The notes under the pieces: model-generated
What the model was told of the DNA's origin: nothing
The model's database searches: none
What the model saw: only the letters and a program-made list of their open reading frames with translations
Shown: positions 8,821 to 18,006 of the stretch, piece after piece
How the letters are laid out: every line of letters starts with the position of its first letter
How positions within the stretch are numbered: position 1 is the stretch's first letter
Made by a program: the position numbers and the translations under genes
Assembly: GCF_014646875.1 (NCBI RefSeq)
Contig: NZ_BMOC01000006.1
Coordinates: forward strand, 1 to 64,000
Reading direction: 5' to 3'
DNA length: 64,000 nt
From: Halobellus salinus
GTDB taxonomy: Archaea > Halobacteriota > Halobacteria > Halobacteriales > Haloferacaceae

Positions 8821-9828
8821 ATGGTCGGTGTCGCCGCTTCGGTCGGCTTAGTCGTCGTTTCGACTCTCGTGATCTGGAAGGGCAGCGAGCGTTTCGAGCG
8901 GGCCGCCAGCCGGCTGAGCAGACACTACGGCCTGCCGGTCGCGGTCCACGGCGCGGTGGTGGTCGCCGTCGGGTCCAGCTTCCCAGAGATCAGTTCGATC
9001 GTCATCAGCACCGTCGTCCACGGCGATTTCTCGCTGGGCGTCGGCGCGATCGTCGGCAGCGCGATATTCAACCTCCTCGTGATCCCGGGGCTCTCGGTGA
9101 TCTTCAGCGATAATCTCGACTCGAACCGCAGCCTCGTCCACCGGGACACACAGTTTTACATCATCAGCGTGCTGTTGCTGTTCGTCGTCTTCGCGTTGGG
9201 GGCAACCTACGTCCCGGGTGGGACCAACCGGGCGGCGATCCTGACCCCACGGCTGGCTGTCCTGCTACTCGGGACCTACGGCGTCTACCTATTTCTCCAC
9301 CAACAGGACGCGGACGGCCACGTCGGCGGCAACACCATCGACGTCGCTCCCGCACGCGAGTGGGGCGTCTTGGCCGTGTCGCTCGTCGTGATCGCGGTCG
9401 GCGTTGAAGGGCTCGTTCGCGCCGCGCTCGCGCTCGGGGAGGCCTTCGGGACCCCGAGCTTCCTGTGGGGGCTGATCGTGATCGCGGCCGCGACGAGCCT
9501 GCCCGACGCGTTCGTCAGTGTCAGCGCCGCGAAGGATGGAGACAGCGTCACGAGTTTGACGAACGTCCTCGGCAGCAACACGTTCAATCTCCTGGTTGCG
9601 ATCCCCGTGGGAGTCCTGCTCGGAGGATCGGCGACCATCAACTTCCTGGTGGCGGTGCCGACGATGGGGTTTCTCGGCCTCGCGACGCTCGTGTTCATCG
9701 TCTTCGCCCGAACTGGTCTCGAGTTGACCGACCGGGAGGCCTACGGGTTCCTCGGGCTCTACGCCGTATTTTTGATGTGGATCACGCTAGAGTCGATCGG
9801 CGCCATCGAGACCGTCCGCGGGATCTGA
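8821..9828 (+). CDS. Cation/Ca2+ exchanger (CaCA superfamily, YrbG-like)
   Basis: 335-residue membrane antiporter. The two inverted alpha repeats that line the ion pathway are recognisable: GSSFPEISSIVIS with GSAIFNLLVIP in the first half and AATSLPDAFVSVS with GSNTFNLLVAIP in the second. About ten membrane helices are present. The family exchanges Na+ or H+ for Ca2+ or other divalent cations. The gene stands alone, with about 90 bp to the Lrp regulator downstream. Confidence 0.93.
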   Translation: MVGVAASVGLVVVSTLVIWKGSERFERAASRLSRHYGLPVAVHGAVVVAVGSSFPEISSIVISTVVHGDFSLGVGAIVGSAIFNLLVIPGLSVIFSDNLDSNRSLVHRDTQFYIISVLLLFVVFALGATYVPGGTNRAAILTPRLAVLLLGTYGVYLFLHQQDADGHVGGNTIDVAPAREWGVLAVSLVVIAVGVEGLVRAALALGEAFGTPSFLWGLIVIAAATSLPDAFVSVSAAKDGDSVTSLTNVLGSNTFNLLVAIPVGVLLGGSATINFLVAVPTMGFLGLATLVFIVFARTGLELTDREAYGFLGLYAVFLMWITLESIGAIETVRGI

Positions 9829-9916
9829 GGGCCCACAGGGGAACGGGCCGCCGCCCGGGCGCGAGCGGACCTGGGCAACGTACAACGTAAAGTGGCTTTG
9901 CCGTTGATGTGGGTGT

Positions 9917-10390
9917 ATGGCCGACGACGCGACTGACGACATCGACGAGGCGATCCTGTACGCGCTCCAGGAGGACGCCAGAAACGCGTCGTCCGGGGAG
10001 ATCGCCGACCGGACCGAGACCTCGGGCAGCACCGTCCGCAAGCGGATCCAGCGGCTCGAATCCGAGGGAATCATCAAAGGTTACAGCGCGGAGGTCGACT
10101 ACCAGCGGTCGGGGTATCCCCTCCGAATGCTGTTGTTCTGTACCGCATCGATTCCCGAGCGCGGCGAGATCGTCCCCGAGATCCTCGCTATCGACGGCGT
10201 GGTCTCCGTCCAGGAACTGGTGACTGGCGACCGGAACCTGCTGGTGACCGCCGTGGGCGAGTCGGACGGCGACATCACCCCCGTCGCCCAGAGACTCCTG
10301 GACATGGGCCTCACCGTCGCCGACGAGGTGCTGGTTCGCAGCCACGAGACAACGCCGTTCGGGCGGTTCGATCCGGACGCCGAGCCCTAG
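9917..10390 (+). CDS. Lrp/AsnC-family transcriptional regulator
   Basis: 157-residue regulator. The N-terminal winged helix (DDIDEAILYALQEDARNASS, recognition helix SGSTVRKRIQRLESEGII) is followed by KGYSAEVDYQRSGYP and a RAM-like ligand-binding domain (VQELVTGDRNLLVTAVGESD). The 3' end overlaps the convergent amidohydrolase gene by four bases. The effector is unknown; a role in controlling neighbours is possible. Confidence 0.92.
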   Translation: MADDATDDIDEAILYALQEDARNASSGEIADRTETSGSTVRKRIQRLESEGIIKGYSAEVDYQRSGYPLRMLLFCTASIPERGEIVPEILAIDGVVSVQELVTGDRNLLVTAVGESDGDITPVAQRLLDMGLTVADEVLVRSHETTPFGRFDPDAEP

Positions 10391-11403
10391 CGCACGACTC
10401 GCTTGACGTCCAGCCCGGTCGCCCGCCGAACAACCGCCCGGACGGGGTCTGCCGTGCCGGCGAGGTTATCCGAGTCGCCGTCGACGACGAGGAGGTCGGC
10501 CCGCTTGCCGGGTTCGATGACTCCAGTGTCAAGTCCGGCCGCGTCGGCGCCGGCCCGCGTCGCCATTCCCAGAACCTCCCGAGCGGTCACGTCGAACTGT
10601 TTGGCCGTGTACGCCATCTCACGGAGCATCGACGGGGGATTCAACATGACGTTGTCGCTCCCGAGCGCGACCGTCGTGTGGTCGAGTAACTCCCGTATCG
10701 GCGGTTTGCCCACGCTGAGGACGGTGTTCGCCCGGGGGCAGACCGCGATCGGAACCCCCTGGTCTGCGGCCCGGTCGAGGTGCTCGTCCTCGGCGTGAAC
10801 CATATGTACCAGCAGGTCAGGGTCGAGGTCCAGTGCGGGGTAGATGTCGGTCGCGTCGGGTTCGCCGGCGTGGATGGCGAACGGAACGTCCTGCGCGGCG
10901 GCCGCGGTACGCTCCTCGGCAAAGTCATCGTCGTTCGCGCCGCTCGCGCCGTAGCCGTCGGCGATATCGAGCACCGACGCGCCACCGCTCCCAAAGATGA
11001 ACGGGTCGATATCTAGCCCTTCGCCGGCGTCTCTGAGCGCGCGGGCGCCGGCCGGCCCCGACTCGCGGAAGTCCAGACACCGCGCCGTGCCGGTGCGGTG
11101 CATAAACCGGAGCGTCCGCCGCATCGCCGCAACCAACTCTTCGGTGTCGGCGGCGGCCAGCCGTCGGTGTTTCAGGCTGTTCGGTGGGGCGACGGCCTCG
11201 TCGAGCGAGAGGCCGACCCCGGCCTCCTTCGCAACGGAGTCGCCGAGATGGGTGTGCGCGTTGACGAGCGCCGGGAGGACGATGTCGGTCGACTCGGTGT
11301 CGGCCTCCTCTATCGCCGCGATGTGCCCGTCCTCAACGATAACGCGCCCGGAGACAGGATCGAACGATTCCCCGACGAGGACCGTCCCCGCTACCTCTTC
11401 CAT
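10387..11403 (-). CDS. Metal-dependent amidohydrolase (cytosine deaminase/chlorohydrolase type)
   Basis: About 338 residues. The amidohydrolase metal site is visible in order: VNAHTHLGDS (metal-binding His pair), FAIHAGEP, HMVHAEDEHLD and the catalytic Asp in VALGSDNVMLNPPS, ending with the composite N/C-terminal domain (GVIEPGKRADLLVVDGD). An upstream in-frame extension to 11463 is open, but the ATG at 11403 (MEEVAGTVLVGESFDP) starts at the first beta-strand typical of the family. It probably hydrolyses a cyclic or amine substrate, which cannot be told from sequence. It converges on the Lrp gene. Confidence 0.88.
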   Translation of the reverse strand: MEEVAGTVLVGESFDPVSGRVIVEDGHIAAIEEADTESTDIVLPALVNAHTHLGDSVAKEAGVGLSLDEAVAPPNSLKHRRLAAADTEELVAAMRRTLRFMHRTGTARCLDFRESGPAGARALRDAGEGLDIDPFIFGSGGASVLDIADGYGASGANDDDFAEERTAAAAQDVPFAIHAGEPDATDIYPALDLDPDLLVHMVHAEDEHLDRAADQGVPIAVCPRANTVLSVGKPPIRELLDHTTVALGSDNVMLNPPSMLREMAYTAKQFDVTAREVLGMATRAGADAAGLDTGVIEPGKRADLLVVDGDSDNLAGTADPVRAVVRRATGLDVKRVVR

Positions 11404-11614
11404 ACCGGAGTCCGGGCGCCCGTGATCATATGGTTTTCTACCCTCGTCGATGGGTAACCACACCGGACAGAAATCATAACGTTCTATAATACGCTACTAA
11501 AGAACGTTCTGGTAATTTAGATAGATTTAATAATCGGAGCGTTCGTTGTATGAGGTAGTGACGACCGGTGACCGTGCTCGTGGCCCCGAGCCGGCGTGAG
11601 GGTGTCGGTCGTGG

Positions 11615-13177
11615 ATGACTCGAACGATGACGGACCAACACGGAACGACGACGGACCAACACGGAACGACGACGGACCAACACGGAACGACGACGGACCA
11701 ACACGGAACGACGACCGTGGGACAGTTGCCGGCACCGACACCCACGGACTCTCGGGTGCCTTCGGTTCTGACGCGACTCGCTTGGCTCCTCTGGGTCGCG
11801 AGCCTCGGGGTCGTCGTCGCGCGGTTCGTGACTGACACCTCGTGGGGAGTCACGGGAGTCGTGGTGATAGACGGGATGACGGCCGTTATGTGGGCGGCGG
11901 TCACCTTCTTCAGTGGTATCGTCCACAGCTACTCCCGGCGTTACCTGGCCGGGAGCCGGCACATCGACCGGTTCTTCAAGCGGGTGTTCGCGTTCACACT
12001 GGCTGTGATGGTACTCGTGGCCGCGGACAGCTTTCTCCTGTTTTTAGCGGCGTGGATCGCTATGGGGCGTGTGATGGCCAACCTGATCGGCCACGTCGAG
12101 GGGTGGCCGCAGGCGCAGGCCGCCGCGGGACGTGCCCGCCGGTACTTCCTGGCGGGCGGCGCCGCGGTCGCGGTCGCGCTCGGCGCGCTGTGGTGGACAA
12201 CCGGCGCGGCAGCGATCTCGGCGGTGCCGGCGGCCGTCCCGACTGCGCCACCGGCGGCCGTGCTCGTCGCTGCCGTCGCGCTCCTGCTCGCGGCGGTGAT
12301 CCAGTCGGCGCTGGTGCCGTTCCACACCTGGCTCCTGTCGTCGATGACGGCGCCGACCCCGGCGTCGGCGCTCATGCACGCCGGGTTCGTGAACGCCGGC
12401 GGGGTCCTCTTGATCCGGTTCGCGCCGGTGGTCGCCGCCGACGCCGGCGTGATGCTCACGGCGGTCGTCGTCGGCGCGGCGAGCGCGATGCTCGGAAAGC
12501 TCCTGAAGACGGTTCAGACCGATGTCAAGGGCGAACTCGGCTGTTCGACAGTGGGGCAGATGAGCTTCATGATCGTGCAAGCCGGCCTCGGATATTTCGC
12601 GGCCGCGGTCACCCACCTGATCCTCCACGGGTTCTACAAGGCGTATCAGTTCCTGAGCGCGGGCGACGACGTCGACCACGAGAGCCCGACCGCGACGGCG
12701 GAGTCGGGGGCGACCACGCCGTTCGGTGTGGTCGTGACCGCCGGCACCGCACTCGCCGGTGGCGTCACCTTCGCGGCGCTGACCGGGAAGGGGACCGCAC
12801 TCGACACCGGGCTCCTGCTCACGCTGCTCGTGACCCTGACGACCCTCCACGCCGCCCGGGAGGTGGTGGCCGACTCGGCGCTCCCACCCGGAGTGCGGTA
12901 CGGTGCTGTGCCGGTGGTCGCGATCCCGGCGATCGCCGTCTACGCGGGCGTCTACAACGCGGTCAGCGGGCTGCTCGCCGAGGTTCCGGGGGTCGGGGAG
13001 CCGGTGGCGTTGACCCCGGTCCACGGGGTGGTCGCCGTCGCGTTCGTCGTGGCGTACGTCGCCGTCGAGACTCGTGTCTACACGCGCAGCCGGCGGCTCT
13101 ACGTCACGCTTCTGAACGCCACCCAACCCGCGCCCGAAACCCAACTCACCACGACGGAGGAGTACAATGAGTACTGA
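11615..13177 (+). CDS. dabB: DabB-like NuoL-type membrane subunit of an inorganic carbon transporter
   Basis: 520-residue proton-translocating membrane protein homologous to complex I NuoL/MrpA. About thirteen membrane helices are present; the antiporter core includes GRVMANLIGHVEGW, VPFHTWLLSSMTAPTPASALMHAG and a Lys helix near MLGKLLKTVQTDVKGELGCSTV. In the Dab system DabB couples an ion gradient to CO2 hydration by its cytoplasmic partner DabA, and the next gene is dabA, overlapping by 11 bp. The N-terminus carries four exact TDQHGTT heptad repeats before the first helix; translation may begin at 11615, at ATG 11627, or downstream of the repeats. A generic Mrp/NADH dehydrogenase-like subunit is less likely given the dabA neighbour. 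Confidence 0.86.
   Translation: MTRTMTDQHGTTTDQHGTTTDQHGTTTDQHGTTTVGQLPAPTPTDSRVPSVLTRLAWLLWVASLGVVVARFVTDTSWGVTGVVVIDGMTAVMWAAVTFFSGIVHSYSRRYLAGSRHIDRFFKRVFAFTLAVMVLVAADSFLLFLAAWIAMGRVMANLIGHVEGWPQAQAAAGRARRYFLAGGAAVAVALGALWWTTGAAAISAVPAAVPTAPPAAVLVAAVALLLAAVIQSALVPFHTWLLSSMTAPTPASALMHAGFVNAGGVLLIRFAPVVAADAGVMLTAVVVGAASAMLGKLLKTVQTDVKGELGCSTVGQMSFMIVQAGLGYFAAAVTHLILHGFYKAYQFLSAGDDVDHESPTATAESGATTPFGVVVTAGTALAGGVTFAALTGKGTALDTGLLLTLLVTLTTLHAAREVVADSALPPGVRYGAVPVVAIPAIAVYAGVYNAVSGLLAEVPGVGEPVALTPVHGVVAVAFVVAYVAVETRVYTRSRRLYVTLLNATQPAPETQLTTTEEYNEY
11630..11713 (+). repeat. Four perfect 21-bp tandem repeats at the 5' end of dabB
   Basis: Four identical 21-bp units, each encoding TDQHGTT, follow one another without a mismatch. 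The exactness suggests recent expansion. It changes the length of a polar, His-containing N-terminal tail if the ATG at 11615 or 11627 is used. Confidence 0.95.
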
Positions 13178-15617
13178 CCCGAGCCACGCCACCATCGACG
13201 ATCGCATCGACGCCGCGGCCGAGTCTGTCGGCGCCGCGTGGCCGCTCCACTCGTTCGTCACGGCAAACCCCCTCGCGGGGTTCGAGGATCGGCCGTTCCA
13301 CGAGGCCGTCGGCGAGGCCGAACGCATCCTCGGCGGCGACGGCTACCCGAGTGTGGCCACCTTCCGCCGCGCGTGGGCGGATGGGCGGATCGACCCGGAG
13401 CTCCTGCGTGCGGAACTCGACGCCCACGGGTACGACACCGACCCCAACGCGTCGCTCTCTGCGATGGCGGCCGCGGCGTCGACCGACGACCCCGACACGG
13501 AATCGGCCGCGGCCGACCGGGTCGACGCCGTCGTCACGAAGTGGCTGTCGGCGTTCCTCGATCAGGGGCAGGCCAAGTGGCCGATGCCGGAGCGCGAACG
13601 CGGCTTCTACGACGCGTTTCGGGCGGTGGCCCGTCACGACAGCGACATCCCGGGGTCGGACGCGGTCGCGGAGCTGCCCGACAACCCAGTCGACGCGATC
13701 CGGAACGCACTCAATGGACACCCCAAAGACGAGTGGGAGGAGATCATAGCGTTCCACCTGACCGCACTGCCCGGGTGGACCGGGGTGATCAAGCAGCGCG
13801 TCGCTGACGGCGACGCCTGGCAGTCGGCGTACCCGATCACGCTTCGGGGCTACCTGGCAGTGCGGCTGGCGCTCGTTGAGCGGTTCGACGCTCCGATTGC
13901 GCCGACCGAATCATCGGACGGAAGCGGCCCGACAGCGTCGGACGCCCCGGGCGTCCCGCTTCCCGGGGTGTGGTTGACCGCGTGGGAGCGGAGCTACCGG
14001 TCGGCGCTGACCGGGGTGATCGCCGACGCGAGCGAGCGGCTCGCTGCGAGCTCCGACCCCCGAGACGGCGGCCGCCCCGACGCCCAGTTCGTGTTCTGCA
14101 TCGACACGCGGTCGGAGATCATCCGGCGGCACATCGAGGCAGCCGGCGACTACGAGACGCACGGCTACGCCGGATTCTTCGGGATTCCGATGCGTTACGA
14201 CGGCTACGGGTCTGACGTGACCGTCGACGCCTGCCCGCCGATCGTCGACGCGGCCCATCACATCGACGACCGGCCTGCGACGGTAGACAGCCCGAAGAGA
14301 GCCAGGTACGACACCTGGAGCGCCACGCTCGAAACAGTGGCGGGCGCACTCGACGATCTCCGGTCGAACGCCGCGACGGCGTACAGCTTCGTCGAGACCG
14401 CCGGCGCGGGGTATGGCGTTGGGCTGGCCCTCCGAACGCTCCTCCCCGAGCGCTTCTACGACCTGCTCGCCGCCACCGACCGGCGGACGCCCGACGCGCA
14501 CGAGTTCTGCGCCCCCGATTTCGACGAGAGGCCGGGCGACAGCACCGGCCTGCCACACGGGCTCTCGCTCGACGAGCGGGTCGAGTACGCCGCCACAGCG
14601 TTCGAGCTGATGGGGTTCGAGGAGTTCGCCCGCGTGGTTGTCTTCGCGGGCCACGCCAGCCGGACCGCGAACAACCCGTTCGGGTCCGCCCTGGACTGCG
14701 GCGCCTGCGCCGGCAACCCCGGCGGCCCGAGCGCTCGCGTGCTCGCGACGATCTGTAACGACGACGCGGTCAGGGCGGCACTCCGCGAACGCGGGATCGA
14801 CGTGCCGGAGGAGACCGTTTTCGTCGCCGGCGAACATAACACCACCACCGACGAGGTAAGGCTGTACGACGGCACCGTCCCCGACACTCACACCGACGAC
14901 ATCCGGCGGCTCCGAGCCGACCTCGAGACCGCACGCGCGGGTGCGGCCACAGAGCGGACCGGCGACATGGGTTGCGATGTCGACTCGGGCGTCCGCGAGA
15001 CCGAGCGTCGCGCCGCCGACTGGGCCGAGACCCGCCCGGAGTGGGGGCTGGCCGGGAACGCGGGGGTTGTGATCGGCCCGCGGGAACTCACCGCGGGGGT
15101 CGACCTGGACGGCCGGTCGTTCCTCCACTCCTACGACTGGCGGACCGATCCCGACGGCGACGCCTTGGCGGCCATCCTCACGGGGCCGATGGTTGTCACT
15201 CAGTGGATCAACGCCCAGTACTACTTCGCGACGGTCGACACCGCGGTCTACGGCAGCGGGTCGAAGGTGACGCAGAACCCCGTCGGCAACGTTGGTGTCT
15301 ACCAGGGCAACGGGGGCGACCTGCTGACCGGGCTCCCCCTACAGTCGGTGCGGAGCGCGGACGACGAGCCGTACCACCAGCCGCTCCGGCTCTCAACGGT
15401 CGTTCACGCTCCGGTCGACCGCGTGACAGCGGTCCTCGCCGACCACGACGACCTGGCGGGCCTGCTGGACAACGGGTGGCTCTCCGTGACTGTCGTCGAC
15501 CCGGAGCAGGATCACCACGCGTTCCACTACACTGGTGACCTCGAGTGGACGCCGGCGTCGGTGTCGGCGGCCGCGACTCCCGCGTCCGAGCCCGCAGCCC
15601 AGCCCGCAGACGACTGA
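13167..15617 (+). CDS. dabA: DabA-like inorganic carbon transport protein (DUF2309/UPF0753)
   Basis: 816-residue cytoplasmic zinc protein of the DUF2309 family, the catalytic subunit of the DAB inorganic carbon accumulation complex. It resembles a beta-carbonic anhydrase active site. The four expected zinc/active-site residues are present: Cys311 and Asp313 in FVFCIDTRSE, His496 in FAGHASRTANN and Cys511 in LDCGACAGNPGG. Family landmarks include the N-terminal WPLHSFVTANPLAGFED and the C-terminal VYGSGSKVTQNPVGNVGVYQ. Length is usual for the family. The start overlaps dabB by 11 bp. Predicted role: uptake of CO2 or bicarbonate powered through DabB. Confidence 0.93.
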   Translation: MSTDPSHATIDDRIDAAAESVGAAWPLHSFVTANPLAGFEDRPFHEAVGEAERILGGDGYPSVATFRRAWADGRIDPELLRAELDAHGYDTDPNASLSAMAAAASTDDPDTESAAADRVDAVVTKWLSAFLDQGQAKWPMPERERGFYDAFRAVARHDSDIPGSDAVAELPDNPVDAIRNALNGHPKDEWEEIIAFHLTALPGWTGVIKQRVADGDAWQSAYPITLRGYLAVRLALVERFDAPIAPTESSDGSGPTASDAPGVPLPGVWLTAWERSYRSALTGVIADASERLAASSDPRDGGRPDAQFVFCIDTRSEIIRRHIEAAGDYETHGYAGFFGIPMRYDGYGSDVTVDACPPIVDAAHHIDDRPATVDSPKRARYDTWSATLETVAGALDDLRSNAATAYSFVETAGAGYGVGLALRTLLPERFYDLLAATDRRTPDAHEFCAPDFDERPGDSTGLPHGLSLDERVEYAATAFELMGFEEFARVVVFAGHASRTANNPFGSALDCGACAGNPGGPSARVLATICNDDAVRAALRERGIDVPEETVFVAGEHNTTTDEVRLYDGTVPDTHTDDIRRLRADLETARAGAATERTGDMGCDVDSGVRETERRAADWAETRPEWGLAGNAGVVIGPRELTAGVDLDGRSFLHSYDWRTDPDGDALAAILTGPMVVTQWINAQYYFATVDTAVYGSGSKVTQNPVGNVGVYQGNGGDLLTGLPLQSVRSADDEPYHQPLRLSTVVHAPVDRVTAVLADHDDLAGLLDNGWLSVTVVDPEQDHHAFHYTGDLEWTPASVSAAATPASEPAAQPADD

Positions 15618-15993
15618 GTGGTGACATTCCCCCACGAGTAAGGTCTGGACGGCGGTGGCTCACTAGTCAGGAATGGAGCCTCGGGGGGTGGGCACCCGCC
15701 GGGCTCCGACTGGAGACAACAGGACACGGGGCCGTGAACCGCTGGGACCCAGCCCTGTCAGTGTGATACGTTGGCTTCGAGCGGTTTGAGCGTTGTCCTC
15801 GGCCGGGACGGCCGCGTCTGGTCGACCCGGGTTGCGCGGAGAACCACTGACCGTCGAGAGTCCCGTCGGTCCGGTGGGACCCACGGTCCCGCTGGAACCC
15901 GGTGCGTCGCACCGGCGGTGGAACAAGCGTGACATCGACGGACGCGAAGCGTCTATCGGGACCGGAAGGGGCCACGGAGCGCCCGAAGCGGAA
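15618..15993. other. Intergenic region, no gene seen
   Basis: 376 bp between the convergent dabA and cyclase genes. Short open frames exist on both strands, but none has a convincing start, composition or motif. I see no clear terminator hairpin with a T-tract. Confidence 0.5.
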
Positions 15994-16638
15994 CTACTCC
16001 GGAACGACACCCACGGCTCGGACGGGCGCGCCGTCGCCGGCCAGCGCCATCGGGTACGCCCGGAGTTCGAACCGCTCGGGCACCTTGCCGAGGTTGGTGA
16101 GATTCTCGAGAATCAGCAGGTCGTTTCCGAGCAGCGTGTGGTGGATTCGAAAGTCGGCGGGTTCGTCCTCGCGGGCGTTCTCCGTCGGCGTCGGGTCGGG
16201 GTTGAGCGCATCGACGGCGACGGCGAGTCCGCGGTCGGCACACGCGCCGGCGGCCGCCGGCGAGAGGTAGGGGTGATCGAGGTACGCCGGTGTCCCCCAG
16301 TGGGCGTCCCACCCTGTCCGGAAAGCGACGAGGTCGGCGCCGGCGTCGACGTCGGGGACCCGGCTCAGGGGGATGGGCTGTCGCGCGCTGAGGTCGCGGC
16401 AGTCGGCGACCGCCGCGTCGAACACGAACCGATCGACCGGGTACGAACTCAGGGTTCGGCCGCCGGGTTCGGTGTGCGCCGGCGCGTCCACGTGCGTCCC
16501 GGTGTGACTCCCACACCGGACGGTGTCAACGTGGAACCCGTCCGAGTCGTGCGTCGCGTATGGGTGCACCTCGACTGCGGGGTCGCCGGGGTAGGTCTGC
16601 ATTCCGGTGTCGATCGGGTGGCTGAGGTCAACCTGCAT
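15994..16638 (-). CDS. Cyclase-family hydrolase (kynurenine formamidase-like)
   Basis: 214-residue metal-dependent hydrolase of the cyclase/KynB family. The signature HTGTHVDAPAH (about residues 45-55) supplies metal ligands. The opening DLSHPIDTGMQTYPGDP and the later FRTGWDAHWGTPAYLDHPYLS with HHTLLGNDLLILENLTNL fit the family throughout. Members hydrolyse formamides or related amide/ester bonds. There is no tryptophan-degradation neighbour, so the substrate is open. Confidence 0.9.
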   Translation of the reverse strand: MQVDLSHPIDTGMQTYPGDPAVEVHPYATHDSDGFHVDTVRCGSHTGTHVDAPAHTEPGGRTLSSYPVDRFVFDAAVADCRDLSARQPIPLSRVPDVDAGADLVAFRTGWDAHWGTPAYLDHPYLSPAAAGACADRGLAVAVDALNPDPTPTENAREDEPADFRIHHTLLGNDLLILENLTNLGKVPERFELRAYPMALAGDGAPVRAVGVVPE

Positions 16639-16847
16639 ACCTGCTGTGTGGAACCGAACCGACTAAGAGATACGCTGCCGGAACCGCAACGTATGCCGGA
16701 TCGCGCCCGGAGCGACTGAACCACTCCGGTTCGGACAACGTCAGATCAAAGACGGGTACAAACGCTCCCGAGGCGGGCCCACACGACCTCCGCCACCACC
16801 GGGATCGGCGTCGTCGACCCGACGGTCGCGCCGGGTACCGGGACGCC

Positions 16848-17011
16848 GGAAGGCGGAGGGCGGAGAGCGGAGAGCGGAAGGCGGAGGGCGGAGAGCGGAA
16901 GGCGGAGGGCGGAGAGCGGAAGGCGGAGGGCGGAGAGCGGAAGGCGGAGGGCGGAGAGCGGAAGGCGGAGGGCGGAGAGCGGAAGGCGGAGGGCGGAGAG
17001 CGGAAGGCGGA
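16848..17011. repeat. Intergenic 21-bp tandem array
   Basis: Seven full copies and one partial copy of a 21-bp unit made of three related heptamers (GGAAGGC, GGAGGGC, GGAGAGC). One extra GGAGAGC lies between the first and second copy. The array is nearly perfect, purine-rich on the plus strand, and lies between the cyclase gene and the winged-helix regulator gene. The open frames across it (SALRLPL-type repeats) come from the repeat itself. Sequence on either side (16639-16847, 17012-17100) shows no gene. Confidence 0.95.
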
Positions 17012-17100
17012 TTGGGTACCGAACGGCCGTGTTCGTCTCCGCCCGCCGAGCACCGTCGCCGGGGGTGGTGTTCAGTAGCACGCAGTCGGAGCGGTCGGTA

Positions 17101-17637
17101 TCAGTCGGCAGCCATCGGCTCGGTGGACGTCGTCATCCGGCCGACATCGAGGGTGATCGTGCCGGACGTGGGTTCGACCGCTTCGACCGTCCCCGAGACC
17201 TGCAGGTCGGTCGACGGGGTCGGGCCGAGCGTGACGTGCTCGCCCTGTGAGAAGTGTCGAACCGAGCCCCGAACGGTGACTTCCGCACGGCACTGGGTCG
17301 GGCTGTGGACAGTCACGAAATCGATCTTTTCGACGTTGACATCGCGGACAGCCTGGTCGTTCTGTGCAACCGGGACGTCGGCGGGGTCGTCCAACCCCTC
17401 GCTGTCCAGGGTGCGGTAGGCTGCCGCGGTGGGTTTGTATCCGCCCCTCGGCCCGGGCACCCCCTCGACCAACTTGAGCGCGCTCAGACTCTGGATCTGG
17501 TTTCGGATCGTTCCGGGGTTCCGGTCGAGTCTGTCCGCGATGTCCGAACCGCTCACAAGCGGCGTCTCGTCGTTGGCCAGTTCAACAACCGACTGAAGGA
17601 TGCGCCGCTGGTGTTGGCTCAACTGTGGGGTTGTCAT
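17101..17637 (-). CDS. Winged-helix transcriptional regulator
   Basis: 178-residue protein with an N-terminal winged helix (LSQHQRRILQSVVELA, then SGSDIADRLDRNPGTIRNQI, wing GVPGPRGGYKPTAAAYRTL). A C-terminal beta-rich domain of about 90 residues follows (VNVEKIDFVTVHSPTQCRAE, LQVSGTVEAVEPTSGTITLDVG). This arrangement is seen in haloarchaeal regulators related to DUF1495/Rrf2-like proteins. The upstream region is very AT-rich with a perfect 6-bp inverted repeat, compatible with autoregulation. Ligand and targets are unknown. Confidence 0.8.
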   Translation of the reverse strand: MTTPQLSQHQRRILQSVVELANDETPLVSGSDIADRLDRNPGTIRNQIQSLSALKLVEGVPGPRGGYKPTAAAYRTLDSEGLDDPADVPVAQNDQAVRDVNVEKIDFVTVHSPTQCRAEVTVRGSVRHFSQGEHVTLGPTPSTDLQVSGTVEAVEPTSGTITLDVGRMTTSTEPMAAD

Positions 17638-18006
17638 ACTCTACCGTGCGTCCTGGATATTTATAAATGTTTTCTATATGCGGAAAATAGGAATAGTATG
17701 TGTTAATATCGATCTTGTGGGTTTGTTTTATTTACACAAACAGAACAAAAAGATAACTTTGTGTGTTTCTGTTTGGCAGAGGATTTCGCCGAGTTCTCTT
17801 CGGGAGCGATTGGTGCGTGCTGGGTGTCGACCGGAACTGGCTCCCGGGGGCGGGTGTCGACCCGTACCACGCCTACTGGAGAGCGAACTCAAGGGCACCG
17901 CCAGGAGTCGAAGCACGGGGGTTGTCGGCGTCGATACCAGCATCCGGGCCGTCCGGCGTACGGTTCTGATTCGGTGAACCCGGTCGGTGCGTGCTCTGAG
18001 TTGGTA
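17638..18006. other. AT-rich intergenic region with promoter-like elements
   Basis: The first 130 bp are markedly AT-rich (ATATTTATAAATG close to the regulator start) and contain an inverted repeat GTTTGT-N9-ACAAAC at about 17725-17745, which could be an operator. The rest is GC-rich, with short open frames that show no recognisable protein. Confidence 0.5.

Noticed and set aside
11474-11962. Minus-strand frames with SVLVRRR / PSSFRVG repeats
   Set aside because: They are the complement of the dabB heptapeptide repeats.
13911-15128. Minus-strand 405-codon frame
   Set aside because: Shadow of dabA, which has conserved active-site residues.
16848-17011. Possible CRISPR array
   Set aside because: The repeats are contiguous with no unique spacers, and no cas genes are present.
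16628-17081. Minus-strand frames with SAFRSPP / SALRLPL repeats
   Set aside because: Created by the 21-bp tandem array; all frames are open because the unit lacks stops.
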